This document shows, in pieces, positions 56,699 through 64,000 of a stretch of DNA of 64,000 bases (position 1 is its first letter; each line of letters opens with the position of its first letter). Position numbers and translations under genes: made by a program. The notes under the pieces were generated by a model. It was not told where the DNA came from. It searched no databases and worked only from the letters and a program-made list of their open reading frames with translations. Source of the DNA: Curtobacterium sp. MCBA15_012 (GTDB lineage: Bacteria; Actinomycetota; Actinomycetes; Actinomycetales; Microbacteriaceae); assembly GCF_001864935.2 (NCBI RefSeq), contig NZ_CP126267.1:2170001-2234000 (forward strand). The letters are read 5' to 3'.

Positions 56699-58918
56699 TC
56701 AGTTCTTGCCGAGGAAGGCCGCGTCGGACTCGTCGAGGCGTCGGGCGAGCGCCTCGCGCAGGGCGGGGTGGTGCTCCAGTCGGGGGTCCGGCTCGAGGAC
56801 GCGCTCGGCTTCCTCGCGCGCGTCGACGATGAGGTCGGCGTGCTCGACCACGCGCAGCAGGTTGAGCGACGACCGGCCGCCGGACTGCCGCTCGCCGAGC
56901 ACGTCACCCTCGCGGCGGAGCTCGAGGTCGACCCGGGCGAGCTCGAACCCGTCGTCCGACGCGGCGACGGCGTCGACGCGTTCGCGGGCGGTCGTCTCGG
57001 CCTCGGCCGTGGTGACGAGCAGGCAGACGCCCGCGTACTGGCCGCGCCCGATGCGCCCGCGGAGCTGGTGGAGCTGGGAGACCCCGAACCGGTCGGCGTC
57101 GAGCACCGCCATCATCGACGCGTTCGGCACGTCGACACCGACCTCGATGACGGTCGTGGCGACGAGGACGTCGACGTCGCCCGCCGCGAAGGAGGTCATC
57201 ACGCGGTCCTTCTCGTCGGCGGTCATCCGACCGTGCAGGACCTCGATCCGGCGGTCACGGAGCACGGGCATCGCCCGCATCCGCTCGGCGGTCGCGAGCA
57301 CGGTCGCCGGCGCGCGCTTCGGGGTGTCGTCCTCGGGGTCGGGCTCGCCGTCGTCCTCGGTGTGGGCGTCGTCGATCGCGGGGCAGACCACGAACGCCTG
57401 CCGGCCCGCCGCGAGCTCCTCGGCCATCCGGGTCCAGATGCGCGACTCCCAGCCGGGGTGCTCGGCGAGGCCGACCGCGAAGGTCTCGACCCCGGCACGA
57501 CCGGACGGCAGACCGGTGATCGTGGAGACGTCGAGGTCGCCGAACACCGTCATCGCCACCGTGCGCGGGATCGGCGTCGCGGTGAGCACGAGCACGTGCG
57601 GCGGCGTGGTGCCCTTCGTGCGGAGGGCCTCGCGTTGCTCGACGCCGAACCGGTGCTGCTCGTCGACGACCACGAGGCCCAGCTCGGCGAAGTCCACGCG
57701 GTCGCCGAGCAGCGCGTGCGTGCCGACGACGAAGCGCGAGCTGCCCGACGCCGCGGCGAGCAGTGCCCGGCGTCGCTCGTCGGTGGACTGCGAGCCGGTG
57801 AGGATGACCGGCCGGAGCTCCGCGGCGAGGTCCGGCCCGAGGAACTTCACGATCGACCGGAGGTGCTGGGCGGCGAGCACCTCGGTCGGGGCGATGAGCG
57901 CCGACTGGCCGCCCGACTCGGCCACGGTGAGCATCGCCCGGATCGCCACGAGGGTCTTGCCGGACCCGACCTCGCCCTGGACGAGCCGGTGCATCGGCCA
58001 GTCCCCCGCGAGGTCGTGGGCGATCTCGGCGCCGACCGCCCGCTGGTCGTGGGTCAGGGTGAACGGCAACGTCGCGTCGAACCGCTCGAGGATGCCGCCC
58101 GGCTCGGCGCGGCGCGGGGTGGCGGCGGTCGCCCGTGCCGCGATCCGCCGCTGGACGAGGGCGGTCTGCAGGACGAACGCCTCGCGGTAGCGCAGCGCGT
58201 CCTGCGCCCGCTTGAAGTCGGCGACCTTCTCGGGGCGGTGCAGCAGCTCGAGGGCGCGACGGAACGGGACGAGGTCGAGCCGGGTCCGCACCGACGCCGG
58301 GATCGGGTCGGGCACGTCGGGCAGGGTGTCGAGCACGACCGCGATCGCCTTGGCGATCTGCCACGAGGTCAGCGACGCCGTCGCGGGGTAGATCGGGATC
58401 GGCTGGCGGGACCACCTGATGGCTTCGTCGTCGAGCGGGTCGGCGTCGGCGCGCGGGTCGTCGCGGTCGAACAGCTCGTAGTCGGGGTGGGCGAGCTGCC
58501 GGGCACCGCGGTAGTCGCCGACCTTGCCGGCGAAGATGCCGCGGGCGCCGGGCACGAGGTCCTTCGTCCGCCACCCCTGGTTGAAGAACGTGAGCGTGAG
58601 GATGCCCGACCCGTCGCCGATCTTCGCTTCGAGGATGGAGCCGCGGCGGGCGCGCATGGTGCGTTCGCGGACGTCGATGACCTCGGCGACGATCGTCACG
58701 GACTCGCCGATCGCGAGCGAGTCCAGCGCCGTCAGCGCCCCGCGTTCGGCGTACCGGCGGGGCGCGTGCTCGAGGAACTCGCCCACCGTGCGGTACCCGA
58801 AGGCCTTCTCGATCGCGCTGGCCGTCCGACCGCCGAGCACGCCGCTGAGGCGTGCGTCGAGGGGCGCCGGACCGAGGTCGGGTGCGGCGGCCGGTGCGGG
58901 GGTCGCGGAGGTGGGCAC
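56699..58918 (-). CDS. recG: ATP-dependent DNA helicase RecG
   Basis: Branch-migration helicase for stalled forks. 739 aa. N-terminal wedge with OB-fold ([20 protein letters not shown]), Walker [16 protein letters not shown] box, [27 protein letters not shown] and [14 protein letters not shown] short acidic insert ([16 protein letters not shown]) lies in domain 3. GTG start 6 nt after TACCGT (leaderless). Confidence 0.96.
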   Translation of the reverse strand: MPTSATPAPAAAPDLGPAPLDARLSGVLGGRTASAIEKAFGYRTVGEFLEHAPRRYAERGALTALDSLAIGESVTIVAEVIDVRERTMRARRGSILEAKIGDGSGILTLTFFNQGWRTKDLVPGARGIFAGKVGDYRGARQLAHPDYELFDRDDPRADADPLDDEAIRWSRQPIPIYPATASLTSWQIAKAIAVVLDTLPDVPDPIPASVRTRLDLVPFRRALELLHRPEKVADFKRAQDALRYREAFVLQTALVQRRIAARATAATPRRAEPGGILERFDATLPFTLTHDQRAVGAEIAHDLAGDWPMHRLVQGEVGSGKTLVAIRAMLTVAESGGQSALIAPTEVLAAQHLRSIVKFLGPDLAAELRPVILTGSQSTDERRRALLAAASGSSRFVVGTHALLGDRVDFAELGLVVVDEQHRFGVEQREALRTKGTTPPHVLVLTATPIPRTVAMTVFGDLDVSTITGLPSGRAGVETFAVGLAEHPGWESRIWTRMAEELAAGRQAFVVCPAIDDAHTEDDGEPDPEDDTPKRAPATVLATAERMRAMPVLRDRRIEVLHGRMTADEKDRVMTSFAAGDVDVLVATTVIEVGVDVPNASMMAVLDADRFGVSQLHQLRGRIGRGQYAGVCLLVTTAEAETTARERVDAVAASDDGFELARVDLELRREGDVLGERQSGGRSSLNLLRVVEHADLIVDAREEAERVLEPDPRLEHHPALREALARRLDESDAAFLGKN

Positions 58919-58924
58919 GCGACC

Positions 58925-58930
58925 ACGGTA
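58925..58930 (-). promoter_or_regulatory. -10-like box of recG (leaderless)
   Basis: TACCGT on the minus strand, 6 nt before the GTG. Confidence 0.45.
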
Positions 58931-59049
58931 CCCGGCGCGTCCGACGCGCCACGTGCCTCCCGGCCGTCCTGTGGAGGAGCGCGGGACGCACGCCGGCCGA
59001 CCGACCCGGCGGGCGTCGGAGCGGGGCCCGGCGGCGACGGGACGGCCGC

Positions 59050-59055
59050 TACGGT
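59050..59055 (+). promoter_or_regulatory. -10-like box of rsmD (leaderless)
   Basis: TACGGT, 6 nt before ATG 59062. Confidence 0.45.
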
Positions 59056-59061
59056 GGCTGC

Positions 59062-59622
59062 ATGACCCGCATCATCGCCGGCGCCGCCGGTTCCACGACG
59101 CTCCGTGTGCCGAAGTCCGGCACCCGACCGACGAGCGACCGGGTGCGCGAGGCGCTCTTCTCGTCGCTGGAGGCGCGTGGCCTGGTGGACGACGCGGCGG
59201 TCGCGGACCTGTACGCGGGGACCGGGGCGCTCGGCCTCGAGGCGGCGTCCCGGGGGGCCGTCGAGGTCGTCCTGGTGGACCGGGCGTCGGCGGCGGCGCA
59301 GGCCTGCCGGGCGAACGCGCGGGCCGTGCAGCAGCGCGTGCCGGGCGTGCGCATCGACGTGCACCCGCAGCCCGCGCTCGGGTTCCTGCGCGGCACCGTG
59401 CGGACGTTCGACCTGGTGTTCATCGACCCGCCGTACGACGTCACGGAGCACGAGATCGCGGAGGTCCTCGAGGCCCTGGTGCCGCGCCTGACCGCGGGTG
59501 CGGTCGTCGTCGTGGAGCGGAGCAAGCGGTCGCCCGAGCCGGCGTGGCCCGCGGGGCTCGCGCCGTTCAGCAAGCGGAGCTACGGCGAGACGGTGGCGTG
59601 GGAGGCCGTGACGCCGAGCTGA
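59062..59622 (+). CDS. rsmD: 16S rRNA m2G966 methyltransferase RsmD
   Basis: 186 aa. TRIIAGAAGSTTL start, RPTSDRVREALFSSL, SAM-binding DLYAGTGALGLEAASRG and catalytic FIDPPYDV. ATG 59062 by leaderless promoter spacing. Commonly next to coaD and recG, here divergent from recG. Confidence 0.95.
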   Translation: MTRIIAGAAGSTTLRVPKSGTRPTSDRVREALFSSLEARGLVDDAAVADLYAGTGALGLEAASRGAVEVVLVDRASAAAQACRANARAVQQRVPGVRIDVHPQPALGFLRGTVRTFDLVFIDPPYDVTEHEIAEVLEALVPRLTAGAVVVVERSKRSPEPAWPAGLAPFSKRSYGETVAWEAVTPS

Positions 59623-59684
59623 GGAGCGCGGGTGGCCCGGGCCGCCGCGGCTGGCGTCGCGGAGTGGTGTGCGTCGTCGACGTC

Positions 59685-59783
59685 GTGCGACACTGCCGCT
59701 GTCGTGCGACGACCACGGTGACGCACCATGCGCACGCACCGGTTGCGCGGTGGAACGTGCGACATCACCGCTGTCGGACGACC
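59685..59783. repeat. duplicated ~28-bp element in the rsmD-thiL gap
   Basis: GTGCGACACTGCCGCTGTCG at 59685 and GTGCGACATCACCGCTGTCG at 59757; both keep CGACA/TGTCG inverted arms. May serve as a weak shared terminator for the convergent genes; the rest of 59623-59828 shows nothing. Confidence 0.6.
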
Positions 59784-59828
59784 GCCGCGATGACGCTCGA
59801 CAGCGACGCCCGGGCGGGCCGCCGCGGG

Positions 59829-60824
59829 TCAGCCGGCGGCGCCGTCCCAGTCGGCGTAGGGGTCCCAGCCGGTGGTCGGGACGGGCGCGCCCCCGCGGAC
59901 GAGGTCGTGCGCGCCCCGCTCGAGGACCGCTCCGACCCGCCGGAAGCCCCCCGGGAGCGCCGTGCCGGCGGGGAACGTCGCCAGGAGTCCGTGGTCCTCG
60001 CCGCCGTGCAGCGCGACGCCGTCCGGCACCGCGTCCACGTCGAACGCGAGGGTGACCCCGCTCGCCCGGGCCAGGCGTCCGGCGTCGATCGCGAGGCCGT
60101 CGCTGAGGTCGAGCATCGCCGTCGCCCCGGCTCGCGCGGCTGCCGGTCCGTCGGCGATCGGTGGGACGGGTCGGCGCTGCCGGCCGACGTCCGGATCGGA
60201 GTCCGCGCCGCTCGACACCGTCGCGGCGCGGGACGGTTCGCCGCGTGCGTCGACGCCGTCACGGAACAACCGGGCGAGGCCGCGCGCCGCACGACCGAGC
60301 TCGCCGGAGACCGCGAGGACGTCGCCGGGGCGCGCGCCCGAACGGAGCACCGGCGTGGTGCCGCCAGGATCACCGAACGCGGTGACCGAGACGGTGAAGG
60401 TGGCCGACGTGCTGAGGTCACCACCGACGACGCCGCAGCCGGGTGCGAGTGCGTCGACGGCGGCGCGGACCCCGTCGGCGAAGGACTCGAGGACGGCCAC
60501 CGGGGTGTCCTGCGGCGCGGCGAGGGCCATCACGAGCCCGGTGGGCACCGCGCCCATCGCGGCGACGTCGGAGAGGTTCGTCGCGGCGGCCTTCCAGCCG
60601 ACGTCCTCGGGCGACGACCACGCCCAGCGGAAGTCCGGGCCGTGCACCATCATGTCGGTCGTCACGACGAACCGGCCGTCGGGGGCCGCGACGACCGCGC
60701 AGTCGTCGCCGGGGCCGAGCTCGGGCGTCCCCGCGGGCAGGCGTCGGACGATGCGGTCGAGGACCACGAGCTCGCCGGCCTCGCCCACGGTCGGTCCGGT
60801 CCAGGGGTCCTGCGTCGCGTCCAC
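59829..60824 (-). CDS. thiL: thiamine-monophosphate kinase
   Basis: Last step to thiamine diphosphate. 331 aa. GPGDDCAVV, TTDMMVHGPDF, NLSDVAAMGA, GGDLSTS and LDLSDGLAIDAGRLA are the ThiL/PurM nucleotide and metal motifs. The usual GGEDYELL appears as GGEDHGLL. A Ser/Asp-rich loop (about 210-235) is inserted. GTG 60824 lies 6 nt after TACCGT (leaderless) and rules out longer starts. Confidence 0.94.
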   Translation of the reverse strand: MDATQDPWTGPTVGEAGELVVLDRIVRRLPAGTPELGPGDDCAVVAAPDGRFVVTTDMMVHGPDFRWAWSSPEDVGWKAAATNLSDVAAMGAVPTGLVMALAAPQDTPVAVLESFADGVRAAVDALAPGCGVVGGDLSTSATFTVSVTAFGDPGGTTPVLRSGARPGDVLAVSGELGRAARGLARLFRDGVDARGEPSRAATVSSGADSDPDVGRQRRPVPPIADGPAAARAGATAMLDLSDGLAIDAGRLARASGVTLAFDVDAVPDGVALHGGEDHGLLATFPAGTALPGGFRRVGAVLERGAHDLVRGGAPVPTTGWDPYADWDGAAG

Positions 60825-60830
60825 ACCAGA

Positions 60831-60836
60831 ACGGTA
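60831..60836 (-). promoter_or_regulatory. -10-like box of thiL (leaderless)
   Basis: TACCGT on the minus strand, 6 nt before the GTG. Confidence 0.45.
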
Positions 60837-60845
60837 GCCGCCTGT

Positions 60846-60938
60846 CCCGGAACCGACCCACGGACGACGGCCGCCCCGCCCGGAACGACCCACGGACGGT
60901 GGCCACCCGGCCCGGAGCCGACGCACGGACGGTACCCT
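60846..60938. repeat. three ~32-bp repeats between thiL and the DUF3515 gene
   Basis: CCCGGAAC-CGACCCACGGACG-like units start at 60846, 60879 and 60911. The last unit ends in the TACCCT box (60933-60938) of the lipoprotein gene, 8 nt before its ATG, which predicts a leaderless mRNA. Confidence 0.7.
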
Positions 60939-60946
60939 TGACGGCG

Positions 60947-61432
60947 ATGGACACCGTGCGCCGCCCCCTCCGCTGGACCGCGATCACGGGCGTGCTCCTC
61001 GCCCTCGCCGCCGGCCTCACCGGCTGCACGAACGCCGTCGCCATGTCGCCCGCACCGTCCGCCGACGACGCCGCGTGCGCCGCCGTGCAGGTCCGGCTGC
61101 CGGCCACGGTCGACACGAAGTACGCGCTCCGCGAGACGACCGCGCAGTCCACCGCGGCCTGGGGCGACCCCGAGGCCGCGGTCTACCACTGCGGCGTCGC
61201 CGTGCCGACGGTCTCCGACCTGCCGTGCTTCGCCCAGGGTGGAGTGGACTGGATCCGGGACGACCGCGGAGCGCAGATCGTCTACACGACGTTCGGTCGG
61301 TCCCCCGCGGTGCAGGTCGTCATCGACACGAAGCGCACGACCTCGCAGGTGGTGCAGGACCTCACCGACGCCGTGTCCACCCTGCCGAAGGACGGGCACG
61401 AGTGCCTCGACCCGTCCCAGGTACAGGGCTGA
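60947..61432 (+). CDS. DUF3515-family lipoprotein
   Basis: 161 aa. Lipoprotein signal with lipobox LTGC (Cys near residue 27). The mature domain has four further cysteines (AACAAV, YHCGVA, LPCFAQ, HECLD) that could form two disulfides. Conserved actinobacterial neighbour of thiL, ddl and gpsA (Rv2980 type); role unknown, extracytoplasmic membrane face. The stop codon falls inside the first unit of a 24-bp repeat array. Confidence 0.88.
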   Translation: MDTVRRPLRWTAITGVLLALAAGLTGCTNAVAMSPAPSADDAACAAVQVRLPATVDTKYALRETTAQSTAAWGDPEAAVYHCGVAVPTVSDLPCFAQGGVDWIRDDRGAQIVYTTFGRSPAVQVVIDTKRTTSQVVQDLTDAVSTLPKDGHECLDPSQVQG

Positions 61433-61507
61433 GAACCGTCCCACGTGCAGGGCTGAGACCCGTCCCACGTGCAGGGCCGAGACCCGTCCCCGGTGCACGG
61501 CTGACGG
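61412..61507. repeat. four tandem 24-bp units at the DUF3515 3' end
   Basis: CCGTCCCACGTGCAGGGCTGAGAC units at 61412, 61436, 61460 and 61484. The period is a multiple of three and every unit carries a TGA in the gene's frame. It lies in the gap between convergent DUF3515 and ddl genes. Confidence 0.85.
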
Positions 61508-61537
61508 CCCACCACCGGACGGGCCGCACCGGTCGGG

Positions 61538-62635
61538 TCAGCGGACCGCCGCGCGCCCCAGCTCGATGAGCTCGGTGACGAGCTCGGCGTAGGACACCCC
61601 GGACGCCGCCCAGCACCGCGGGTACATCGACAGCGGGGTGAACCCGGGCATGGTGTTGACCTCGTTGACGACGAACCCGTCGTCGGTCAGGAAGCAGTCG
61701 ACCCGTGCCAGGCCGGCACCACCGATCGCCTCGAACGCGCGGGCGCCGATCGAGCGGATGGCATCGGTCTCGTCCTCGGTGAGCGGGGCCGGGCAGAGCA
61801 GGGCCTCGTCGCCGCCGAGGTACTTCGACGCGAAGTCGTAGAAGCCGTCCTCCGCCACGACGATCTCGCCGGGGAGGCTCGTGCGCGGGACGCCGTCACG
61901 TCCCTCGAGCACGGCGACCTCGACCTCGCGACCGACCACCCGCGGCTCGACGATGACCTTCGAGTCGTGCTCGAACGCCAGGTCCATCGCGGCGCCGAGC
62001 TGCGACGGCTCGTCGACACGGGACACGCCCATGCTCGACCCGGCCCGCGCCGGCTTCACGAAGAGCGGCCACCCGTGCGCCGCGACGGCCTCGGCGACGT
62101 CGACCGGGTCGGTGGCCCACTCGCGGCGCAGCACCGTGGTCCAGGGGGCGACCCGGAGCCCGGCGTGCTCGAGCACGGCCTTCGCGGTGTGCTTGTCCAT
62201 CGCCAGGGCGCTCGCGAGCACGCCGTCGCCGACGTACGGCAGCCCGGCGATCTCGAGGAGCCCCTGGATCGTGCCGTCCTCGCCGAACGGCCCGTGCAGG
62301 ATCGGGAAGACCACGTCGACCGCGATGGTCGTGACGGTGCCGTCTGGGTGCGACACGACCAGCTCGTTCGTCGCGGGCGAGGTCGGGAAGGCCACCCGGG
62401 TGCCGTTGTCCGGCACGGTCGGCAGGACACCGTCCCGCAGCGCCCACTGCGCCGGGTCGTCGGTCTGCAGCGTGAAGGCACCCTCCGCGGTGATCCCGAT
62501 CGGCACGACGTCGTACGCCGAGCGGTCGACGACGTCCATGATCCCGCCGGCGGTCACGCAGCTGATCTCGTGCTCACTGGACCGACCGCCGAAGAGCACG
62601 GCGACGGTGGTGGGCGCGGGGGCGATCGTGGGCAT
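61538..62635 (-). CDS. ddl: D-alanine-D-alanine ligase
   Basis: Makes D-Ala-D-Ala for peptidoglycan. 365 aa. VAVLFGGRSSEHEISC, HGPFGEDGTIQGLLE, KPARAGSSMGVSRV, EVNTMPGFTPLSMYP. The ATP-grasp set is complete, and the Tyr/Phe position in the omega loop (FASKYLGGD, Lys-Tyr) is of the D-Ala type, not the D-Lac type. ATG 62635 has AAGG 8 nt upstream. GTG 62671, overlapping the gpsA stop, would add 12 residues and cannot be excluded. Confidence 0.95.
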   Translation of the reverse strand: MPTIAPAPTTVAVLFGGRSSEHEISCVTAGGIMDVVDRSAYDVVPIGITAEGAFTLQTDDPAQWALRDGVLPTVPDNGTRVAFPTSPATNELVVSHPDGTVTTIAVDVVFPILHGPFGEDGTIQGLLEIAGLPYVGDGVLASALAMDKHTAKAVLEHAGLRVAPWTTVLRREWATDPVDVAEAVAAHGWPLFVKPARAGSSMGVSRVDEPSQLGAAMDLAFEHDSKVIVEPRVVGREVEVAVLEGRDGVPRTSLPGEIVVAEDGFYDFASKYLGGDEALLCPAPLTEDETDAIRSIGARAFEAIGGAGLARVDCFLTDDGFVVNEVNTMPGFTPLSMYPRCWAASGVSYAELVTELIELGRAAVR

Positions 62636-62667
62636 GGCAGTCACCTTGCTGGTCGGGACCGGACCCG

Positions 62668-63768
62668 TCACTCGCCCTGTGGCTCGTCGGTCTCGGTGAG
62701 GTGCGGCGCGATGTTGCGCGGATCGAGCCTACCGGCGAGGACCTCGGCCACCTGCCCCACGATGGGCATGTCGACCCCGTTCGCCGCCGCGAGCTCGAGG
62801 ATCGGCGCGACCGAGGCCAGGCCCTCGGCGGTCTGGTTCATCTGCCGCACGACCTCGTCGAACCGGTACCCCTGGCCGAGCAGCCGCCCGGCGGTGTTGT
62901 TCCGCGACAGCGGCGACTGGCACGTGGCGATGAGGTCGCCCAGCCCGGCGAGCCCGGACAGCGTCGACGGCTGCGCCCCGAGCGACACCGCGAAGTCGGT
63001 CATCTCGGCGAGCCCCCGCGTGATGATCGAGGCCTTCGTGTTCTCGCCGTAGCCGACGCCGTCGACGATGCCGATCGCCACGGCGATGAGGTTCTTGAGC
63101 ACCCCGCCGAACTCGGTGCCGATCACGTCGGTGTTCGTGAAGGAGCGGAAGTACGGGTTCGTGGCGACCGCGGCGACTGCGGTCGCGGTGTCGATCGACG
63201 TCGACGACACGACCGCGGCGGTGGGCTGCCGACGGGCGATCTCGAGCGCCAGGTTCGGGCCGCTGGCGACGGCGATCCGGTCGCGGTCGATGCCGAGGCC
63301 CTCGTGCAGGACCTCGCTCATCCGGAGGCCGGTCGCCTTCTCGACGCCCTTCATGAGGCTGACGACCGGCACGCCGTCGCCGAGCAGCGGCGCGATCGCG
63401 GAGAGGTTCGACCGGAGCGACTGCGACGGCACCGAGACGTACACCTGCTCGGCGCCGTCGAGCACCGCGGCGAGGGACGTCGACGCGGTGAGCGTGCGCG
63501 GCAGGTTGATGCCCGGCAGGTACTCGGAGTTGCGCTTCGTCTCGGTGATCTCGCGGGCCACCTCGGGTCGGCGTGCCCACAGCACGGTGGAGGCACCGCC
63601 CTCGGCGAGCACCTTCGCGAACGTGGTGCCCCAGCTGCCGGCACCGATCACGGCGACGCGCGGCTTGTCGGTCGACTGCATCACCACGCGGATGGCGGCG
63701 GTGTCCACCGCGCCGCGTGCGGCGACCGAGGGGTCGGCGTGGTCGTCGTGGGGTCGGAGGTCACTCAA
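62668..63768 (-). CDS. gpsA: glycerol-3-phosphate dehydrogenase (NAD(P)+)
   Basis: Makes sn-glycerol 3-phosphate for phospholipids. 366 aa. RVAVIGAGSWGTTFAKVLAEGG NAD fold, SLMKGVEKATGLRMSE, KNLIAVAIGIVDGVGYGEN with catalytic Lys, GLAGLGDLIATC. Called from TTG 63768, which overlaps plsC by 8 nt and has AAGGAG 10 nt upstream. ATG 63681, just before RVAVIGAG, is the alternative and closer to usual length. Confidence 0.93.
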   Translation of the reverse strand: MSDLRPHDDHADPSVAARGAVDTAAIRVVMQSTDKPRVAVIGAGSWGTTFAKVLAEGGASTVLWARRPEVAREITETKRNSEYLPGINLPRTLTASTSLAAVLDGAEQVYVSVPSQSLRSNLSAIAPLLGDGVPVVSLMKGVEKATGLRMSEVLHEGLGIDRDRIAVASGPNLALEIARRQPTAAVVSSTSIDTATAVAAVATNPYFRSFTNTDVIGTEFGGVLKNLIAVAIGIVDGVGYGENTKASIITRGLAEMTDFAVSLGAQPSTLSGLAGLGDLIATCQSPLSRNNTAGRLLGQGYRFDEVVRQMNQTAEGLASVAPILELAAANGVDMPIVGQVAEVLAGRLDPRNIAPHLTETDEPQGE

Positions 63769-64000
63769 ACCGGCCCGTCTCCTTCTGGTTGTTCGCGGCG
63801 GGGTCCCACCGCGTCGCGGGTGCGGGCTCGCCGCGGAGCTCCTCGAGCAGCTGGGTGATCCGCTGCATGACGAGGTCGGTCGCCTCGAGCAGCATCTTCT
63901 GGTCGAGCGGACGCCCCCGGTAGGCGGAGAGGTCGACCGGGTCGCCGACGATCACGTCGACCCGGGACGGCGGGAACAGCCGGAGCTTCTTCGAGTACCG
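63761..64000 (-). CDS. plsC: 1-acyl-sn-glycerol-3-phosphate acyltransferase (PlsC), 3' part
   Basis: Only the last 79 residues are in the window; the gene continues past 64000. VIVGDPVDLSAYRGRPLD and the amphipathic helix DLVMQRITQLLEELRGE are typical of the C-terminus of actinobacterial PlsC. The HX4D motif would lie outside. Its stop overlaps the gpsA start; PlsC and GpsA act in the same phospholipid route, and ddl follows. Confidence 0.8.
   Translation of the reverse strand, partial: RYSKKLRLFPPSRVDVIVGDPVDLSAYRGRPLDQKMLLEATDLVMQRITQLLEELRGEPAPATRWDPAANNQKETGRFE

Overview
The window is very GC-rich chromosomal DNA with dense gene packing, many GTG/TTG starts, ATGA/GTGA stop-start overlaps, and an actinobacterial gene set (Lsr2, DUF2469, DUF3515, GlgE, DivIVA-type proteins, tmRNA tag ANSKRTDFALAA). 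Together these point to an actinobacterium of the Microbacteriaceae. Curtobacterium or a close relative is my best guess, but it is an inference. No prophage, insertion sequence, CRISPR array, tRNA, rRNA or origin is visible. About 58 protein genes and one tmRNA gene fill almost all of the window.

Layout: 0-5.5 kb holds ssrA, smpB, ftsX, ftsE, prfB (trans-translation, divisome ABC module, RF2) and a cysteine desulfurase. 5.5-12.4 kb is a forward glycogen/alpha-glucan cluster, glgX, glgE, glgB. 12.5-20.2 kb is a cell-envelope and hypothetical block: a thioredoxin-like TPR protein, a membrane/lipoprotein-like protein, a 626-aa coiled-coil DivIVA-type protein, an alpha/beta hydrolase paired with a small Zn-type protein, a lytic-transglycosylase-like protein and a tandem DivIVA-repeat protein. 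20.3-24.6 kb is the conserved rpsB-tsf-pyrH-frr-cdsA block, followed by a sugar porter and a degenerate M23 protein. 27.3-37.6 kb is the conserved series xerC, dprA, comM, yraN, lsr2, DUF2469, rnhB, lepB, rplS, (map), trmD, rimM, KH protein, rpsP. 37.7-43.3 kb is an accessory stretch (old yellow enzyme, GCS2 ligase, repeat-containing secreted protein). 43.4-49.3 kb carries ffh, lipB-lipA, a 52-aa membrane peptide, ftsY and a TerC-family gene with a probable yybP-ykoY riboswitch. 49.7-64 kb carries smc, mutM, rnc, rpmF, DUF177, coaD, recG, rsmD, thiL, a DUF3515 lipoprotein, ddl, gpsA and the 3' end of plsC.

Functionally the window joins translation and ribosome maturation (rpsB, tsf, frr, rplS, rpsP, rimM, trmD, prfB, rpmF, rnc, rsmD), protein targeting (ffh, ftsY, lepB), chromosome and DNA care (smc, xerC, dprA, recG, mutM, rnhB, lsr2), and lipid, wall and cofactor synthesis (cdsA, gpsA, plsC, ddl, coaD, lipAB, thiL). 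The order matches what I recall of the Mycobacterium tuberculosis Rv2890c-Rv2982c neighbourhood.

The most notable signals are not new enzymes but genome-scale patterns. (1) A family of near-perfect, loop-less palindromes with core CGGGAGGCGCGGTGCC (variant CGGGAGGCCCG) recurs at gene ends. (2) At least 14 genes have a TANNNT-like -10 box only 6-8 nt before the start codon, which predicts leaderless mRNAs and fixes several starts. (3) rimM appears to start with ATT behind a good Shine-Dalgarno site. (4) There is a Mn2+-type riboswitch before the TerC gene. (5) Several tandem-repeat arrays lie between genes, the largest being five 35-bp units downstream of rnhB.
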